A DNA stretch of 64,000 nucleotides. It comes from Streptomyces kanamyceticus (GTDB taxonomy: Bacteria > Actinomycetota > Actinomycetes > Streptomycetales > Streptomycetaceae). A model generated the notes under the pieces. It was not told where the DNA came from and searched no databases. It worked only from the letters and a program-made list of their open reading frames with translations. The translations under genes and the position numbers were made by a program. Shown piece by piece: positions 52,401 through 61,546 of this stretch; the stretch's first letter is position 1, and each line of letters begins with the position of its first letter. The stretch is taken from positions 9,176,001 to 9,240,000 of the forward strand of contig NZ_CP023699.1 of NCBI RefSeq assembly GCF_008704495.1. Reading direction: 5' to 3'.

Positions 52401-52409
52401 TTATCCACA
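52401..52409 (+). promoter_or_regulatory. Single perfect DnaA-box sequence
   Basis: TTATCCACA, the exact DnaA box consensus, lies 74 bases upstream of the gene at 52483. Only one copy is visible, so this is not an origin. It could bring the gene under DnaA control or be a chance match. Confidence 0.35.
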
Positions 52410-52482
52410 GGCCGAGCGGGATCGCGGGGATCGGGCTACGGTTTTTCCCGAGAGCAATCACATCTCACGGGGGAGAACCACC

Positions 52483-53421
52483 ATGACAAGTGACATCATC
52501 GCGCCATCCGCCACGGTGGCGCCCGCACAGCAGTCGCTGGCGCCGAGCCGTGCCGCGCGGGAACTGGACCTGAAACGCGGAGAGTTCGAGCTCGCCGTGA
52601 TGCTGGGCCGGGTGCGCACCGTTGGTGACGCGGCAGGCGGTCAGCGCCGAGTCGCCCACGAGGAGATCGACCGCGTACGCGAGAGCGAAGGATTTCCCGA
52701 GGCGCTGCGGGAGAGCGTCAGAGCCGTGGGCACCACGGAGGGCGCGGCGCTGATGGACATCACCACGGCTCGCTTCACTCGGCTTGCCCGCGCCGGTGTG
52801 CTGACGCCGATCAAGTTTTACCTCAATCGCTATCGCGCCGTCGTCTGGCTCTATCTGGCCGAAGAGCTCAGGCAGTTCGCCAGGGCCGAGGAGAACGCCT
52901 GCCTGCTCACCGGGCGCACCCCAGGGCCGATGCGCGCCCGACTCGAAGAGGGCCAGGACCTGCGGGCACGCAACTGGCGCGGTCGGCACACGGGGTTCCT
53001 GCTGCGCCAGTGTGAGGATCCGTGGGAGCGCGCCGCCGTCATGGCGTCGCTGCTCGACCCGGTGCAGATCGCGGAGATCGTCAGGGATCCGTACGAACGC
53101 GCTTACTTGCACCGGCTCAAGCCCGCGCCGCGCAAGCAGAGCACGCCGGACTCGCCCGCGGCGCTGATCGTCGAAAGGATCACGACAGCGGACGACCCCG
53201 ACGAGATCCGATGGCTCCGTTCCAGCCTGCTGATCAGCCTCATCCAGGCGCGCGGACAGCGACAGGCGCCGCGCCCCGCACCACGGCCCGTGGCCCAAGC
53301 CACGGACATTCCGGAACCGGCGACACAGCACGGCAAGGCCGTCGAAGCCGCCGAAGTGGTGACGACCGTGACAGAGGTGCCGCGCGGCCTGCGCAAGTGG
53401 CTGCGCCGCAGGCGAGGGTAG
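52483..53421 (+). CDS. Conserved actinobacterial protein (DUF6397-like), unknown function
   Basis: The 312-residue protein begins with a short disordered region, then a helix-turn-helix-like segment (RAARELDLKRGEFELAVMLGRV) and repeated helices. The C-terminus is basic (RGLRKWLRRRRG). I associate it with a Streptomyces family near DUF6397 from memory, with moderate confidence. GGGGGAG precedes the start. The N-terminal segment looks like a DNA-binding or sporulation-type adaptor; the rest gives no clue. It follows the second roadblock gene on the same strand. Confidence 0.68.
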   Translation: MTSDIIAPSATVAPAQQSLAPSRAARELDLKRGEFELAVMLGRVRTVGDAAGGQRRVAHEEIDRVRESEGFPEALRESVRAVGTTEGAALMDITTARFTRLARAGVLTPIKFYLNRYRAVVWLYLAEELRQFARAEENACLLTGRTPGPMRARLEEGQDLRARNWRGRHTGFLLRQCEDPWERAAVMASLLDPVQIAEIVRDPYERAYLHRLKPAPRKQSTPDSPAALIVERITTADDPDEIRWLRSSLLISLIQARGQRQAPRPAPRPVAQATDIPEPATQHGKAVEAAEVVTTVTEVPRGLRKWLRRRRG

Positions 53422-53433
53422 GGCGCGGCATCC

Positions 53434-53961
53434 CTACATCGTCGCGTCGAGGTCCTTGGCGTAGAACTCGATGGCGGGTCGATAGCGAGCGATGTCCGGG
53501 GCACTGCTCGTGGCGGCGAGCAGCGTCAGGAGCAACTGCATCGCTTCATGGGCCCGGCCGGTGTTGTACAGAGCCATCGCCAGGAACGTCTTGAGCGCGG
53601 CGTCGTCCGGGAATTCCGCCACGGCACCGGTGAGGGTGGCGACGGCGTCCTCGTAGCGCCCAAGGGTCCGATAGGTGCTGCCCAGACCCAGGAGGGCGCC
53701 ACACCGGTCGTCTTCCGCAAGGCCCGGTCCTTCCAGCGCCCGCACGTAATACGGCACGGCCTCAGCCTCCAGGCCGAGCGCGTCGTGGACCCACGCGGTC
53801 TGGTAGGCCACTTCCGCATCGCGGGGGAAGCGCCCCGCGAGGGCGACCAGTTGTTCCTTGGCCTCCTCGCGTCGGCCCGACTCGCGGAGCCGTATGGCCT
53901 CCGCGAGCACCTCGTCCCTGTCCACGTTGTCCACTCCTCTGCCGACCCCGTCCATGTCCAT
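53434..53961 (-). CDS. Tetratricopeptide repeat protein
   Basis: The 175-residue cytoplasmic protein contains three to four TPR-like helix pairs: DEVLAEAIRLRESGRREEAKEQL, AEVAYQTAWVHDALGLEAEAVPYY, GALLGLGSTYRTLGRYEDAVATL and AALKTFLAMALYNTGRAHEAMQLL. It has no other domain, so it is a protein-binding adaptor of unknown partner. ATG 53961 follows GGGGGAGGGGG. It is the last gene of a minus-strand run with the winged-helix, TesB and helicase genes. Confidence 0.88.
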   Translation of the reverse strand: MDMDGVGRGVDNVDRDEVLAEAIRLRESGRREEAKEQLVALAGRFPRDAEVAYQTAWVHDALGLEAEAVPYYVRALEGPGLAEDDRCGALLGLGSTYRTLGRYEDAVATLTGAVAEFPDDAALKTFLAMALYNTGRAHEAMQLLLTLLAATSSAPDIARYRPAIEFYAKDLDATM

Positions 53962-54038
53962 CCCCCTCCCCCAACCTCGACGCCAGAACGGAAGTACACA
54001 TGCCCATGCCGTCCTTGCCGAAGCCCGCCGCGCTGGCG

Positions 54039-55229
54039 TCAACCGGCCAGTTCCTCCTCGAGCCAAGTGCGGCCCCGAGCGCGCGCGGTGAGCCGTACGT
54101 CGCCCAGGCGCGAGGCGAGGCGCTCGGCCTCGGTCGCGACCGCGTCGCGGGCGTCCGCTCCGACGTCTTCCAAGATCCGGCACACGATCTCGCCGTCCGC
54201 GTCCTGGGCCCAGCCGCCGACGATGCGGCCGTTCCACCACAGGGACGGGCCGATGTTGCCGTTGCGGTCGAAGAGCCGAGGGCCGTGGTCGCCGAGGAAC
54301 CAGCCACGGTTCTGCCAGCCCATCGGGGTGGAGTCGAGCGATGGCAGCAGGGCGGCCCAGGGTTCGGGCGCGGGCGTCTCGGCCAGGTCGTCGGGGAGGA
54401 GCAGGCCTGGCGTTCCGTCCAAGTCGACTTCGACGGGGCGCAGTTCGGTCAGTGCCCGCTTCGTCTGGGTCTTGGTCCACCCTGCCCACCAACGCAGATC
54501 GTCGGCCGGTGCCGGTCCGAAGGTGTGCAGCCAGCGTCGCGCGGCCTCGGTCTCGGCTTCCTGGGGGTCCCAGTCCGCGAGGCCGCCGGGAATCCAGTCG
54601 GTCAGATGCGCCCAGCGGTACTGGTGCGACTGCCACGAACCGCGGGGGCGGGCGCGCACCACGCGCCCTTCGGCGGCCAGCAGCAGGAGGAGTCTGCTGG
54701 CCAGCTTCTGCCGTCCCTCGTAGCTCTTGCCGCGCGAGAGGACCAACTCGGTGCTCAGCCGCGGGTCGTCGCTCGCCAGCTCGGCCGCCGTCGCCTCGCC
54801 CCGTTCCTTCAGGGCCCGAAGTGCCACTTCCTCGGCCTCGGCCAGCCATGCCGGAACCCCGGAGGCGTCGGAGGCGATCCCGGAATCGGCCAGCATGCTG
54901 ACGAGCAGACGGCGCTCCCGCGCGGCGACGGGACGGGAGCAGGCGGCCACCAACACGGGGGCGACGTCCAAGGACGTCACGAAGACCGTGCGCCGCATGC
55001 CCATGAAGCGGATCAGCGAGCGATCTTCGTACAGGGCACGCTCCACGTCGGCAACGCGGCCGTCGTTCATACGGGCCCACGCACCCACATACACCGACGA
55101 GGGGTCGGTGCCGTGCAGCGCCAGAAGCGACCGCGCCACGTCGGTCGGGTCGTCCGCTCTGGTGTCCGCGGTCAGCCGGTGACGCAGCGCCAGACGCGCC
55201 CGCCGCTCCGCCACGTCGATCCGTCGCAC
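54039..55229 (-). CDS. Winged-helix DNA-binding protein (AlkZ/YcaQ superfamily)
   Basis: The 396-residue protein matches PF06224 (HTH_42): VAERRARLALRHRLTAD, an N-terminal tandem winged helix, then LLALHGTDPSSVYVGAWARM, PAWLAEAEEVALRALKERGEATAAEL and a beta-rich C-terminal part (GLLLPDDLAETPAPEP; FDRNGNIGPSLWWNGRIVGGW). AlkZ and YcaQ are DNA glycosylases that unhook crosslinks; they carry a QxQ or QxD catalytic motif. At that place this protein reads HGTD, so glycosylase activity is uncertain. The start is GTG 55229 after AGGAGG. It is 28 bases after tesB on the same strand. Confidence 0.85.
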   Translation of the reverse strand: MRRIDVAERRARLALRHRLTADTRADDPTDVARSLLALHGTDPSSVYVGAWARMNDGRVADVERALYEDRSLIRFMGMRRTVFVTSLDVAPVLVAACSRPVAARERRLLVSMLADSGIASDASGVPAWLAEAEEVALRALKERGEATAAELASDDPRLSTELVLSRGKSYEGRQKLASRLLLLLAAEGRVVRARPRGSWQSHQYRWAHLTDWIPGGLADWDPQEAETEAARRWLHTFGPAPADDLRWWAGWTKTQTKRALTELRPVEVDLDGTPGLLLPDDLAETPAPEPWAALLPSLDSTPMGWQNRGWFLGDHGPRLFDRNGNIGPSLWWNGRIVGGWAQDADGEIVCRILEDVGADARDAVATEAERLASRLGDVRLTARARGRTWLEEELAG

Positions 55230-55257
55230 CACGCCTCCTACAAGGTCCCTGTGCCGC

Positions 55258-56160
55258 TTACGCGGTGGTGGTCGGGGCGTCCATGTGCCGCTCTCCGTAC
55301 GGACGGAAGAGCCCTTCTTGGACGACCGACACCAAGAGTCTGCCCTCCGTGTCGTAGATGCGGCCTCGCGCGAGCCCGCGGCCCCCCGTCGCGATGGGGG
55401 ACTCCTGGTCATAGAGGAACCACTCGTCCGCCCGGAAGGGGCGGTGGAACCACATGGCGTGATCCAGCGACGCCATGTCGAAGCCGCGTCGGCCCCAGAG
55501 CGGCTCCACCGGGATACGGACGGCGTCAAGGAGCGTCATGTCGCTCGCGTAGGTGAGTGCGCAGGTGTGTACGAGCGGATCATCGCCGAGCGGCCCGACG
55601 GCACGCATCCACACCGCGCTGCGCGGCTCGGCGTCCTTGATCTCCTCTTCGGTCCAGCGCAGCCGGTCGACATAGCGGATGTCGAAGGGCTGGCGACGGG
55701 CCATGCGCTCCAACTGTTCGGGAAGCGCGCCGAGGTGCTCCTTGATCTCCTCGGCGACCGTCGGCAGCGACTCCGGGGGAGGAGCCGCGATGCGCGGCGG
55801 CAACTGGTGCTCGAAGGTGCCCTGTTCTGGCTGGTGGAAGGAGGCGGTGAGGTTGAAGATGGTGCGGCCCTGCTGGACTGCGGTGACGCGGCGCGTGGTG
55901 AAGGAACGCCCGTCCCTGACCCGTTCGACCTGGTACACGATCGGCACGCCGGGGCGCCCCGGACGCAGGAAGTACGCGTGCAGCGAATGCACCGGGCGGT
56001 CGCCCTCGGTGGTGCGGCCCGCCGCCACCAGGGCCTGCCCGGCGACCTGTCCGCCGAACACCCGCTGGAGGGATTCCTCCGGGCTGCGGCCACGGAAGAT
56101 GTTGAGCTCGATCTGCTCCAGGTCCAGCAGATCGACCAAGCCGTCGGCGGGGTTGTTCAT
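55258..56160 (-). CDS. tesB: Acyl-CoA thioesterase II
   Basis: The 300-residue double-hotdog thioesterase has GRSPEESLQRVFGGQVAGQALVAA in the first hotdog and LDHAMWFHRPFRADEWFLYDQESPIATGGRGLARGRIYDTEGRL in the second, with the Asp, Thr/Ser and Gln triad expected in TesB. It hydrolyses medium and long acyl-CoA to fatty acid and CoA in the cytoplasm. ATG 56160 follows GAGGAA; the open frame upstream was rejected. It is 46 bases after the helicase gene. Confidence 0.92.
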   Translation of the reverse strand: MNNPADGLVDLLDLEQIELNIFRGRSPEESLQRVFGGQVAGQALVAAGRTTEGDRPVHSLHAYFLRPGRPGVPIVYQVERVRDGRSFTTRRVTAVQQGRTIFNLTASFHQPEQGTFEHQLPPRIAAPPPESLPTVAEEIKEHLGALPEQLERMARRQPFDIRYVDRLRWTEEEIKDAEPRSAVWMRAVGPLGDDPLVHTCALTYASDMTLLDAVRIPVEPLWGRRGFDMASLDHAMWFHRPFRADEWFLYDQESPIATGGRGLARGRIYDTEGRLLVSVVQEGLFRPYGERHMDAPTTTA

Positions 56161-56206
56161 GGCAGTTCCTCGACTCCTGTCCGGGGCGAACGGATCCTCG
56201 GGGCGC

Positions 56207-58720
56207 TCAGAGCTGGCCGACGTCCGTGACCCGGACGACGGCGCGGCCCTCCTCGTCGGAGGCCGCGAGATCGACCTCCGCGCTGATGCCCCAGTCATGG
56301 TCGCTGTTCGGGTCGGCGAACGTCTGGCGGACGCGCCACAGACCGTGTTCCGGATCCTCCTCGATGAGCAACAGCTTGGGCCCACGCGCGTCGGGACCGG
56401 TGCCGAGATCTTCGTACTCGTCCCAGTACTTGTCCATGGCCTCGCCCCAGGCGTCCGCGTCCCAGCCGGACTCCCCGTCCAGCTCGCCCAGCTCCTCCAC
56501 GTGATCGAGAGCGGCCAGCTCCACCCGGCGGAACAGCGCGTTGCGCACCAGGACCCGGAAGGCACGGGCGTTTGCCGTGACCGGCTTGACCTGATCGGCC
56601 TTCTCCTGGGCCTCCTCGGCCGTCATGACCTCCGGATTGGCGAGCTGCTCCCACTCGTCCAAGAGACTGGAGTCGACCTGACGGACCATCTCGCCGAGCC
56701 AGGCGATCAGGTCCTCGAGGTCCTCGGACTTCAGGTCGTCGGGGATGGTGTGTTCAAGGGCCTTGTACGCGCCCGCGAGGTAGCGCAGGACGATGCCCTC
56801 GGTGCGCGCGAGCTCGTAGAAGGACGTGAATTCCGTGAAGGAGAGAGCCCGTTCGTACATGTCGCGGATGACGGACTTCGGGGAGAGCGGATGGTCGCCG
56901 ACCCACGGGTGGCTGGTGCGGTACGTGTTGTACGCATGGAAGAGCAGCTCCTCCAAGGGCTTCGGGTACGTGATGTCCTGAAGCCGCTCCATCCGGTCCT
57001 CGTACTCGACGCCGTCCGCCTTCATCAGCGCCACGGCCTCGCCGCGCGCCTTGTTCTGCTGAGCGGCGAGGATCTGGCGCGGGTCGTCGAGGGTGGATTC
57101 CACGACGGACACCATGTCCAGGGCGTACGAAGGGGACTCGGGGTCGAGCACCTCGAAGGAGGCGAGGGCGAACGTCGAGAGCGGCTGGTTCAGCGCGAAG
57201 TCCTGCTGCAGGTCCACGGTCAGGCGCACGATGCGGCCGGTGGCGTCCGGCTCGTCCAGCTTCTCCACCACGCCGCCGGCGAGGAGCGAGCGGTAGATCG
57301 CGATGGCCCTGCGGATGTGCCGCAGCTGCTGCTTGCGCGGCTCGTGGTTGTCCTCGAGGAGATGGCGCATCGCCTCGAAGGCGTTGCCGGGGCGGGCGAT
57401 CACGGAGAGCAGCATGGTGTGCGTGACCCGGAAGCGGGACGTCAGCGGCTCGGGCTCCGAGGCGATCAGCTTCTCGAAGGTGCCCTCCGACCAGGCGATG
57501 AAGCCTTCGGGAGCCTTCTTGCGGACCACCTTGCGGCGCTTCTTCGCATCGTCGCCGGCCTTGGCCAACGCCTTCTCGTTCTCGATGACGTGCTCGGGCG
57601 CCTGTGCCACCACGAGGCCCGCCGTGTCGAAGCCCGCCCGCCCGGCGCGCCCGGCGATCTGGTGGAACTCCCGCGCGCGCAGGGTACGGACGCGGGTGCC
57701 GTCGTACTTGGTGAGCGCGGTGAACAGCACCGTACGAATCGGGACGTTGACTCCGACGCCCAGGGTGTCCGTGCCGCAGATGACCTTCAGGAGACCGGCC
57801 TGCGCGAGCTTCTCCACGAGGCGTCGGTACTTGGGCAGCATGCCCGCGTGGTGCACGCCGATCCCGTGGCGTACGTAGCGGGAGAGGTTGCGGCCGAACT
57901 TGGTGGTGAAGCGGAAGCTGCCGATCAGCTCGGCGATCTTGTCCTTCTCCTCGCGGGTGCACATGTTGATGCTCATCAGCGACTGCGCGCGTTCGACGGC
58001 CTGTGCCTGCGTGAAGTGCACGATGTAGACCGGCGCCTGCTTGGTCTCCAGGAGCTCGGTGAGCGTCTCGGTGATCGGCGTCAGACGGTACTCGTACGAC
58101 AGCGGGACCGGGCGCGTCGCCGAGCGGACGACCGAGGTGGGGCGACCGGTGCGGCGCGTCAGGTCCTTCTCGAACATGGAGACGTCGCCGAGCGTTGCCG
58201 ACATGAGGATGAACTGGGCCTGGGGCAGTTCGAGCAGCGGGATCTGCCAGGCCCAGCCGCGGTCCGGCTCGGCGTAGAAGTGGAACTCGTCCATGACGAC
58301 CTGGCCGATGTCGGCGGCCTTGCCGTCACGCAGCGCGATGGAGGCGAGGACCTCGGCCGTGCAGCAGATGACGGGGGCGTCGGAGTTGACGGAGGCGTCA
58401 CCGGTGAGCATGCCCACGTTCTCGGTGCCGAAGAGCTTGCACAGGTCGAAGAACTTCTCCGACACCAGCGCCTTGATGGGCGCGGTGTAGAAGGTGACCT
58501 TGTCCTGGGCCAGGGCCGTGAAGTGGGCGCCTGCGGCGACCAGGCTCTTGCCCGAGCCCGTGGGCGTGGACAAGATCACGTTGGCCCCGGAGACCACCTC
58601 GATCAGCGCCTCCTCCTGGGCCGGGTAGAGAGTGATCCCCTGGTCCTCGGCCCACGACGAGAAGGCTTCGAAGAGGGCATCGGGGTCGGCATCCGGCGGC
58701 AGCTGATCGATAAGGGTCAC
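56207..58720 (-). CDS. Ski2-like DEAD/DEAH box helicase
   Basis: The 837-residue protein has motor motifs Q/I (YPAQEEAL; STPTGSGKS), Ia APIKAL, II MDEFHFY, III MSATLG and VI QIAGRAGRAG, the set of Ski2-like RNA helicases. A beta-rich insert and the C-terminal DUF3516-type region (about 500-837) follow. Actinobacterial members probably unwind structured RNA during decay or ribosome assembly. It is the first gene of a minus-strand run with tesB. It is divergent from the membrane hydrolase with a 121-base gap. Confidence 0.92.
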   Translation of the reverse strand: MTLIDQLPPDADPDALFEAFSSWAEDQGITLYPAQEEALIEVVSGANVILSTPTGSGKSLVAAGAHFTALAQDKVTFYTAPIKALVSEKFFDLCKLFGTENVGMLTGDASVNSDAPVICCTAEVLASIALRDGKAADIGQVVMDEFHFYAEPDRGWAWQIPLLELPQAQFILMSATLGDVSMFEKDLTRRTGRPTSVVRSATRPVPLSYEYRLTPITETLTELLETKQAPVYIVHFTQAQAVERAQSLMSINMCTREEKDKIAELIGSFRFTTKFGRNLSRYVRHGIGVHHAGMLPKYRRLVEKLAQAGLLKVICGTDTLGVGVNVPIRTVLFTALTKYDGTRVRTLRAREFHQIAGRAGRAGFDTAGLVVAQAPEHVIENEKALAKAGDDAKKRRKVVRKKAPEGFIAWSEGTFEKLIASEPEPLTSRFRVTHTMLLSVIARPGNAFEAMRHLLEDNHEPRKQQLRHIRRAIAIYRSLLAGGVVEKLDEPDATGRIVRLTVDLQQDFALNQPLSTFALASFEVLDPESPSYALDMVSVVESTLDDPRQILAAQQNKARGEAVALMKADGVEYEDRMERLQDITYPKPLEELLFHAYNTYRTSHPWVGDHPLSPKSVIRDMYERALSFTEFTSFYELARTEGIVLRYLAGAYKALEHTIPDDLKSEDLEDLIAWLGEMVRQVDSSLLDEWEQLANPEVMTAEEAQEKADQVKPVTANARAFRVLVRNALFRRVELAALDHVEELGELDGESGWDADAWGEAMDKYWDEYEDLGTGPDARGPKLLLIEEDPEHGLWRVRQTFADPNSDHDWGISAEVDLAASDEEGRAVVRVTDVGQL

Positions 58721-58841
58721 ACCCCCATCTTGCCTTCCTTCTCACCCGATCAGGGAACCGGAGGTCCCTACGAAGATCATGAACGCTACGCTGTGTCGCC
58801 AACGGGGCGTCAGTTCAACGGAAATGGGGCGGGCAACAACA

Positions 58842-59636
58842 ATGATGGGACCGGCACACTCACTGTCGGGGGCGGCGGCCTGGCTCGGTGTCGGAGCGGC
58901 CGCTGCGGCCGCCGGACACACGATGCCATGGCCGGTCTTGCTGGTGGGAGCACTGATCTGCGCCGGGGCGGCCCTCGCACCCGACCTCGACCACAAGTCG
59001 GCCACCATCTCGCGGGCCTTCGGCCCCGTCTCCCGGGGCCTGTGCGAGATCGTCGACAAACTCTCCTCAGCCGTCTACAAGGCGACGCGGAAGCAGGGCG
59101 ACCCGCGCCGTTCGGGCGGGCACCGCACGCTCACGCACACCTGGCTGTGGGCGGTACTGATAGGAGCGGGCACCTCGGCTCTGGCGATCTTCGGTGGGCG
59201 CTGGGCGGTCCTCGCCATCCTCTTCATTCATATGGTGCTGGCCATCGAAGGCCTGCTGTGGCGGGCTGCCCGCGGGTCGAGCAGCGACGTCCTGGTCTGG
59301 CTGCTCGCGGCGACGAGCGCGTGGATCCTCGCCGGAGTGCTCGACAAGCCGGGCAACGGCGCGGACTGGCTGTTCACGGCGCCCGGGCAGGAGTACCTGT
59401 GGCTGGGGCTGCCGATCGTGCTCGGCGCGCTGGTGCACGACATCGGGGACGCGCTGACCGTCTCCGGGTGCCCGATCCTGTGGCCCATCCCCATCGGTCG
59501 CAAGCGCTGGTACCCGATCGGGCCGCCGCGGATGATGCGCTTCCGGGCCGGCAGCTGGATCGAGCTCAAGGTGCTGATGCCGGTGTTCATGCTCCTCGGC
59601 GGAGTGGGCGGAGCGGCCGCGCTCAACTTCATCTGA
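58842..59636 (+). CDS. Membrane-bound metal-dependent hydrolase (DUF457/YdjM type)
   Basis: The 264-residue integral membrane protein has the YdjM/DUF457 pattern: MMGPAHSLSGAAAW with the first histidine, ALAPDLDHKSATISR with the DLDH metal site, GGHRTLTHTWLW and LVHDIGDALTVSGCPILWP. Four to five helices run through it. Family members are predicted metal hydrolases on lipids or phosphates, with no proven substrate. The pair of ATG codons at 58842 and 58845 follows GGGGCGGG; an upstream ATG at 58779 is less likely. Confidence 0.86.
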   Translation: MMGPAHSLSGAAAWLGVGAAAAAAGHTMPWPVLLVGALICAGAALAPDLDHKSATISRAFGPVSRGLCEIVDKLSSAVYKATRKQGDPRRSGGHRTLTHTWLWAVLIGAGTSALAIFGGRWAVLAILFIHMVLAIEGLLWRAARGSSSDVLVWLLAATSAWILAGVLDKPGNGADWLFTAPGQEYLWLGLPIVLGALVHDIGDALTVSGCPILWPIPIGRKRWYPIGPPRMMRFRAGSWIELKVLMPVFMLLGGVGGAAALNFI

Positions 59637-59680
59637 GGGACCGCCGCGCCCGTCTGAGGAACCGCCCTGCCTGCCCAGGC

Positions 59681-61546
59681 TCAGCCGAACGCCGGGCGCT
59701 CCTCGGGCTGGGAATGCCAGGAGTGCCAGAGCGCGGCGTAGGCGCCGTCGGCCGACACCAGATCGTCGTGGGCACCCAGCTCCGTCACCCGGCCGTCCTC
59801 CATCACCGCGACGCGATCCGCGTCATGGGCCGTCTGCAGGCGGTGGGCGATGGCGATGACGGTCCGGCCGTGGAGCACGGCGGCCAGGGCCCGCTCCGTA
59901 TGGCGAGCCGTTGTCGGGTCCAGGAGCGCGGTGGCCTCGTCGAGGATCACGGTGTGCGGGTCGGCGAGCACGACGCGGGCCAGTGCCAGCTGCTGGGCCT
60001 CCGCGCCGTGCAGCAGACGGCCGCCGGGTCCGAGCTCGGTGTCCAGACCGTCCTCGAGGCCGTCGGCCCAGTCGGCGCCGACCGAGGTGAGGGCGGCTCG
60101 CAGCTCGCTGTCCGTCGCGGACTCCGCGGCGATCCGCAGGTTGTCGCGGACGGTGCCGAGGAAGACGTGGTGCTCCTGCGTGACCAGGACGACCTGGCGG
60201 CGCAGCCGGTCGGGCGGCAGATCGGCGATCGGTACTCGGCCGACGGTCACCGACCCTTTCACCGGCGCGTCGATGCCCGCGAGCAGCCGACTCAGGGTGG
60301 TCTTGCCCGCCCCGGACGGGCCGACGATCGCGAGACGCTCACCGGGGCGGACCGACAGGTCCACGTCGCGCAGGACCTGGGGGCCGTCCCCGTACGAGAA
60401 GCAGACACCGTCGACGTCGATCCGGTCATCTGCGGGAACTCCCTCGGCCCTGCCCTCGCCCTCGACCGTGCCGACGGCCCCCGCCTCGACGGCGGCGGTC
60501 CCGGCCAGGCCCTCGACTCTGGCGAAGGACGCGGTGCTGCTCTGCAGGTGCTCGACCTGCTGCAGGATCGTGTCCAGAGGCTGGGAAAGCTGCCGCAGAT
60601 ACAGGGCACACGCCACCACCGTGCCCAGGCTCACCGAGCCCTGCTCGTGCAGGACGCCGCCGACGATCAGCACGGCGACCACAGGGACGGCGTACGAGAT
60701 GTCGATGCTGGGAAACAGGACGCTGCGCAGGAAGAGGGTCCGCTCACGCGCGGCGACGCACCGCCCGATCTGTTCCTCGCTGTCCGCGACACGCCGCTCC
60801 CGCAGGCCGAAGGCCTCCACGGTGCGGGCACCGGAAGCGTTGGCGGCGAGCACCTCGGCCAGGGTGGAGTGCGCCGCGCCCTCTTCAAGGTAGGCGGTGT
60901 GGGCACGGCGCAGGTACCAGCGGGTGGCGAACCAGATCCCGACGAGACCGAGCACACCGCAGGCGCCAAGGAGCGGATCGAGGAGGAAGACCGCGCCGAG
61001 GATGAAGAGGGCCTGGACCGCCGCCACGAAGACGTCGGGCCCTGTGTCGCGCAGTGTCTGGCCCGCTGTCGCGACATCGGTGGTGCCGCGTGCCGTCAGA
61101 TCTCCCGCCCCGGCGCGCTCCACGACCGAGGCGGGCAGGGCCAGTGCCCGGTCGACGAACTGCTCGCGGATGCGGGCCAGGGTGCGTTCGCCGAAGCGGT
61201 GGCCGAGGTAGCGGGCGTGCCGGGACAGGAGGAGCTGGGCGACGGCCCCGGCCAGGATGCCGAGGGCGAGGCGGTCCACGGTGGCGACGCTTCCGCCGTC
61301 CTTGACCGTGTTGATGATGCGCCCCAGGAGCCAGGGCCCGACGAGACCAGCGGCAGCGGCGAGAGCGTTGAAGACGATCATCGCGGTGAAGGCGCGGGTG
61401 TCCTGCCGGATGAGATGCGCCGCGGCGCGGCGGACCTGGCGGGGCCCCGCGACGGGCAGGTGGCCCGGCGGCGGCTCGGGGTGGGACTCGGAGGCCGCGG
61501 AGCGCGCCCGGCGCTGGGATCGCTTCGTCCTGGGGAGCTGTGTCAT
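59681..61546 (-). CDS. ABC exporter half (ATPase intact, signature altered)
   Basis: The 621-residue protein fuses a type IV exporter membrane domain (about 60-340, six helices) to an ATPase. Walker A GPSGAGKT and Walker B VILDEATALLD are intact, with the H-loop AIAHRL. The signature is LHGAEAQQ instead of LSGGQ. Its ATG overlaps the stop of the upstream exporter gene by 4 bases (ATGA), so the two probably form a heterodimer. The intact Walker motifs here and the intact signature of its partner would make one working ATP site. Substrate unknown; such Streptomyces pairs export peptides, drugs or siderophores. Confidence 0.92.
   Translation of the reverse strand: MTQLPRTKRSQRRARSAASESHPEPPPGHLPVAGPRQVRRAAAHLIRQDTRAFTAMIVFNALAAAAGLVGPWLLGRIINTVKDGGSVATVDRLALGILAGAVAQLLLSRHARYLGHRFGERTLARIREQFVDRALALPASVVERAGAGDLTARGTTDVATAGQTLRDTGPDVFVAAVQALFILGAVFLLDPLLGACGVLGLVGIWFATRWYLRRAHTAYLEEGAAHSTLAEVLAANASGARTVEAFGLRERRVADSEEQIGRCVAARERTLFLRSVLFPSIDISYAVPVVAVLIVGGVLHEQGSVSLGTVVACALYLRQLSQPLDTILQQVEHLQSSTASFARVEGLAGTAAVEAGAVGTVEGEGRAEGVPADDRIDVDGVCFSYGDGPQVLRDVDLSVRPGERLAIVGPSGAGKTTLSRLLAGIDAPVKGSVTVGRVPIADLPPDRLRRQVVLVTQEHHVFLGTVRDNLRIAAESATDSELRAALTSVGADWADGLEDGLDTELGPGGRLLHGAEAQQLALARVVLADPHTVILDEATALLDPTTARHTERALAAVLHGRTVIAIAHRLQTAHDADRVAVMEDGRVTELGAHDDLVSADGAYAALWHSWHSQPEERPAFG

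Noticed and set aside
52401..52409. Replication origin
   Set aside because: Only one DnaA box, no AT-rich unwinding region and no dnaA or dnaN nearby.
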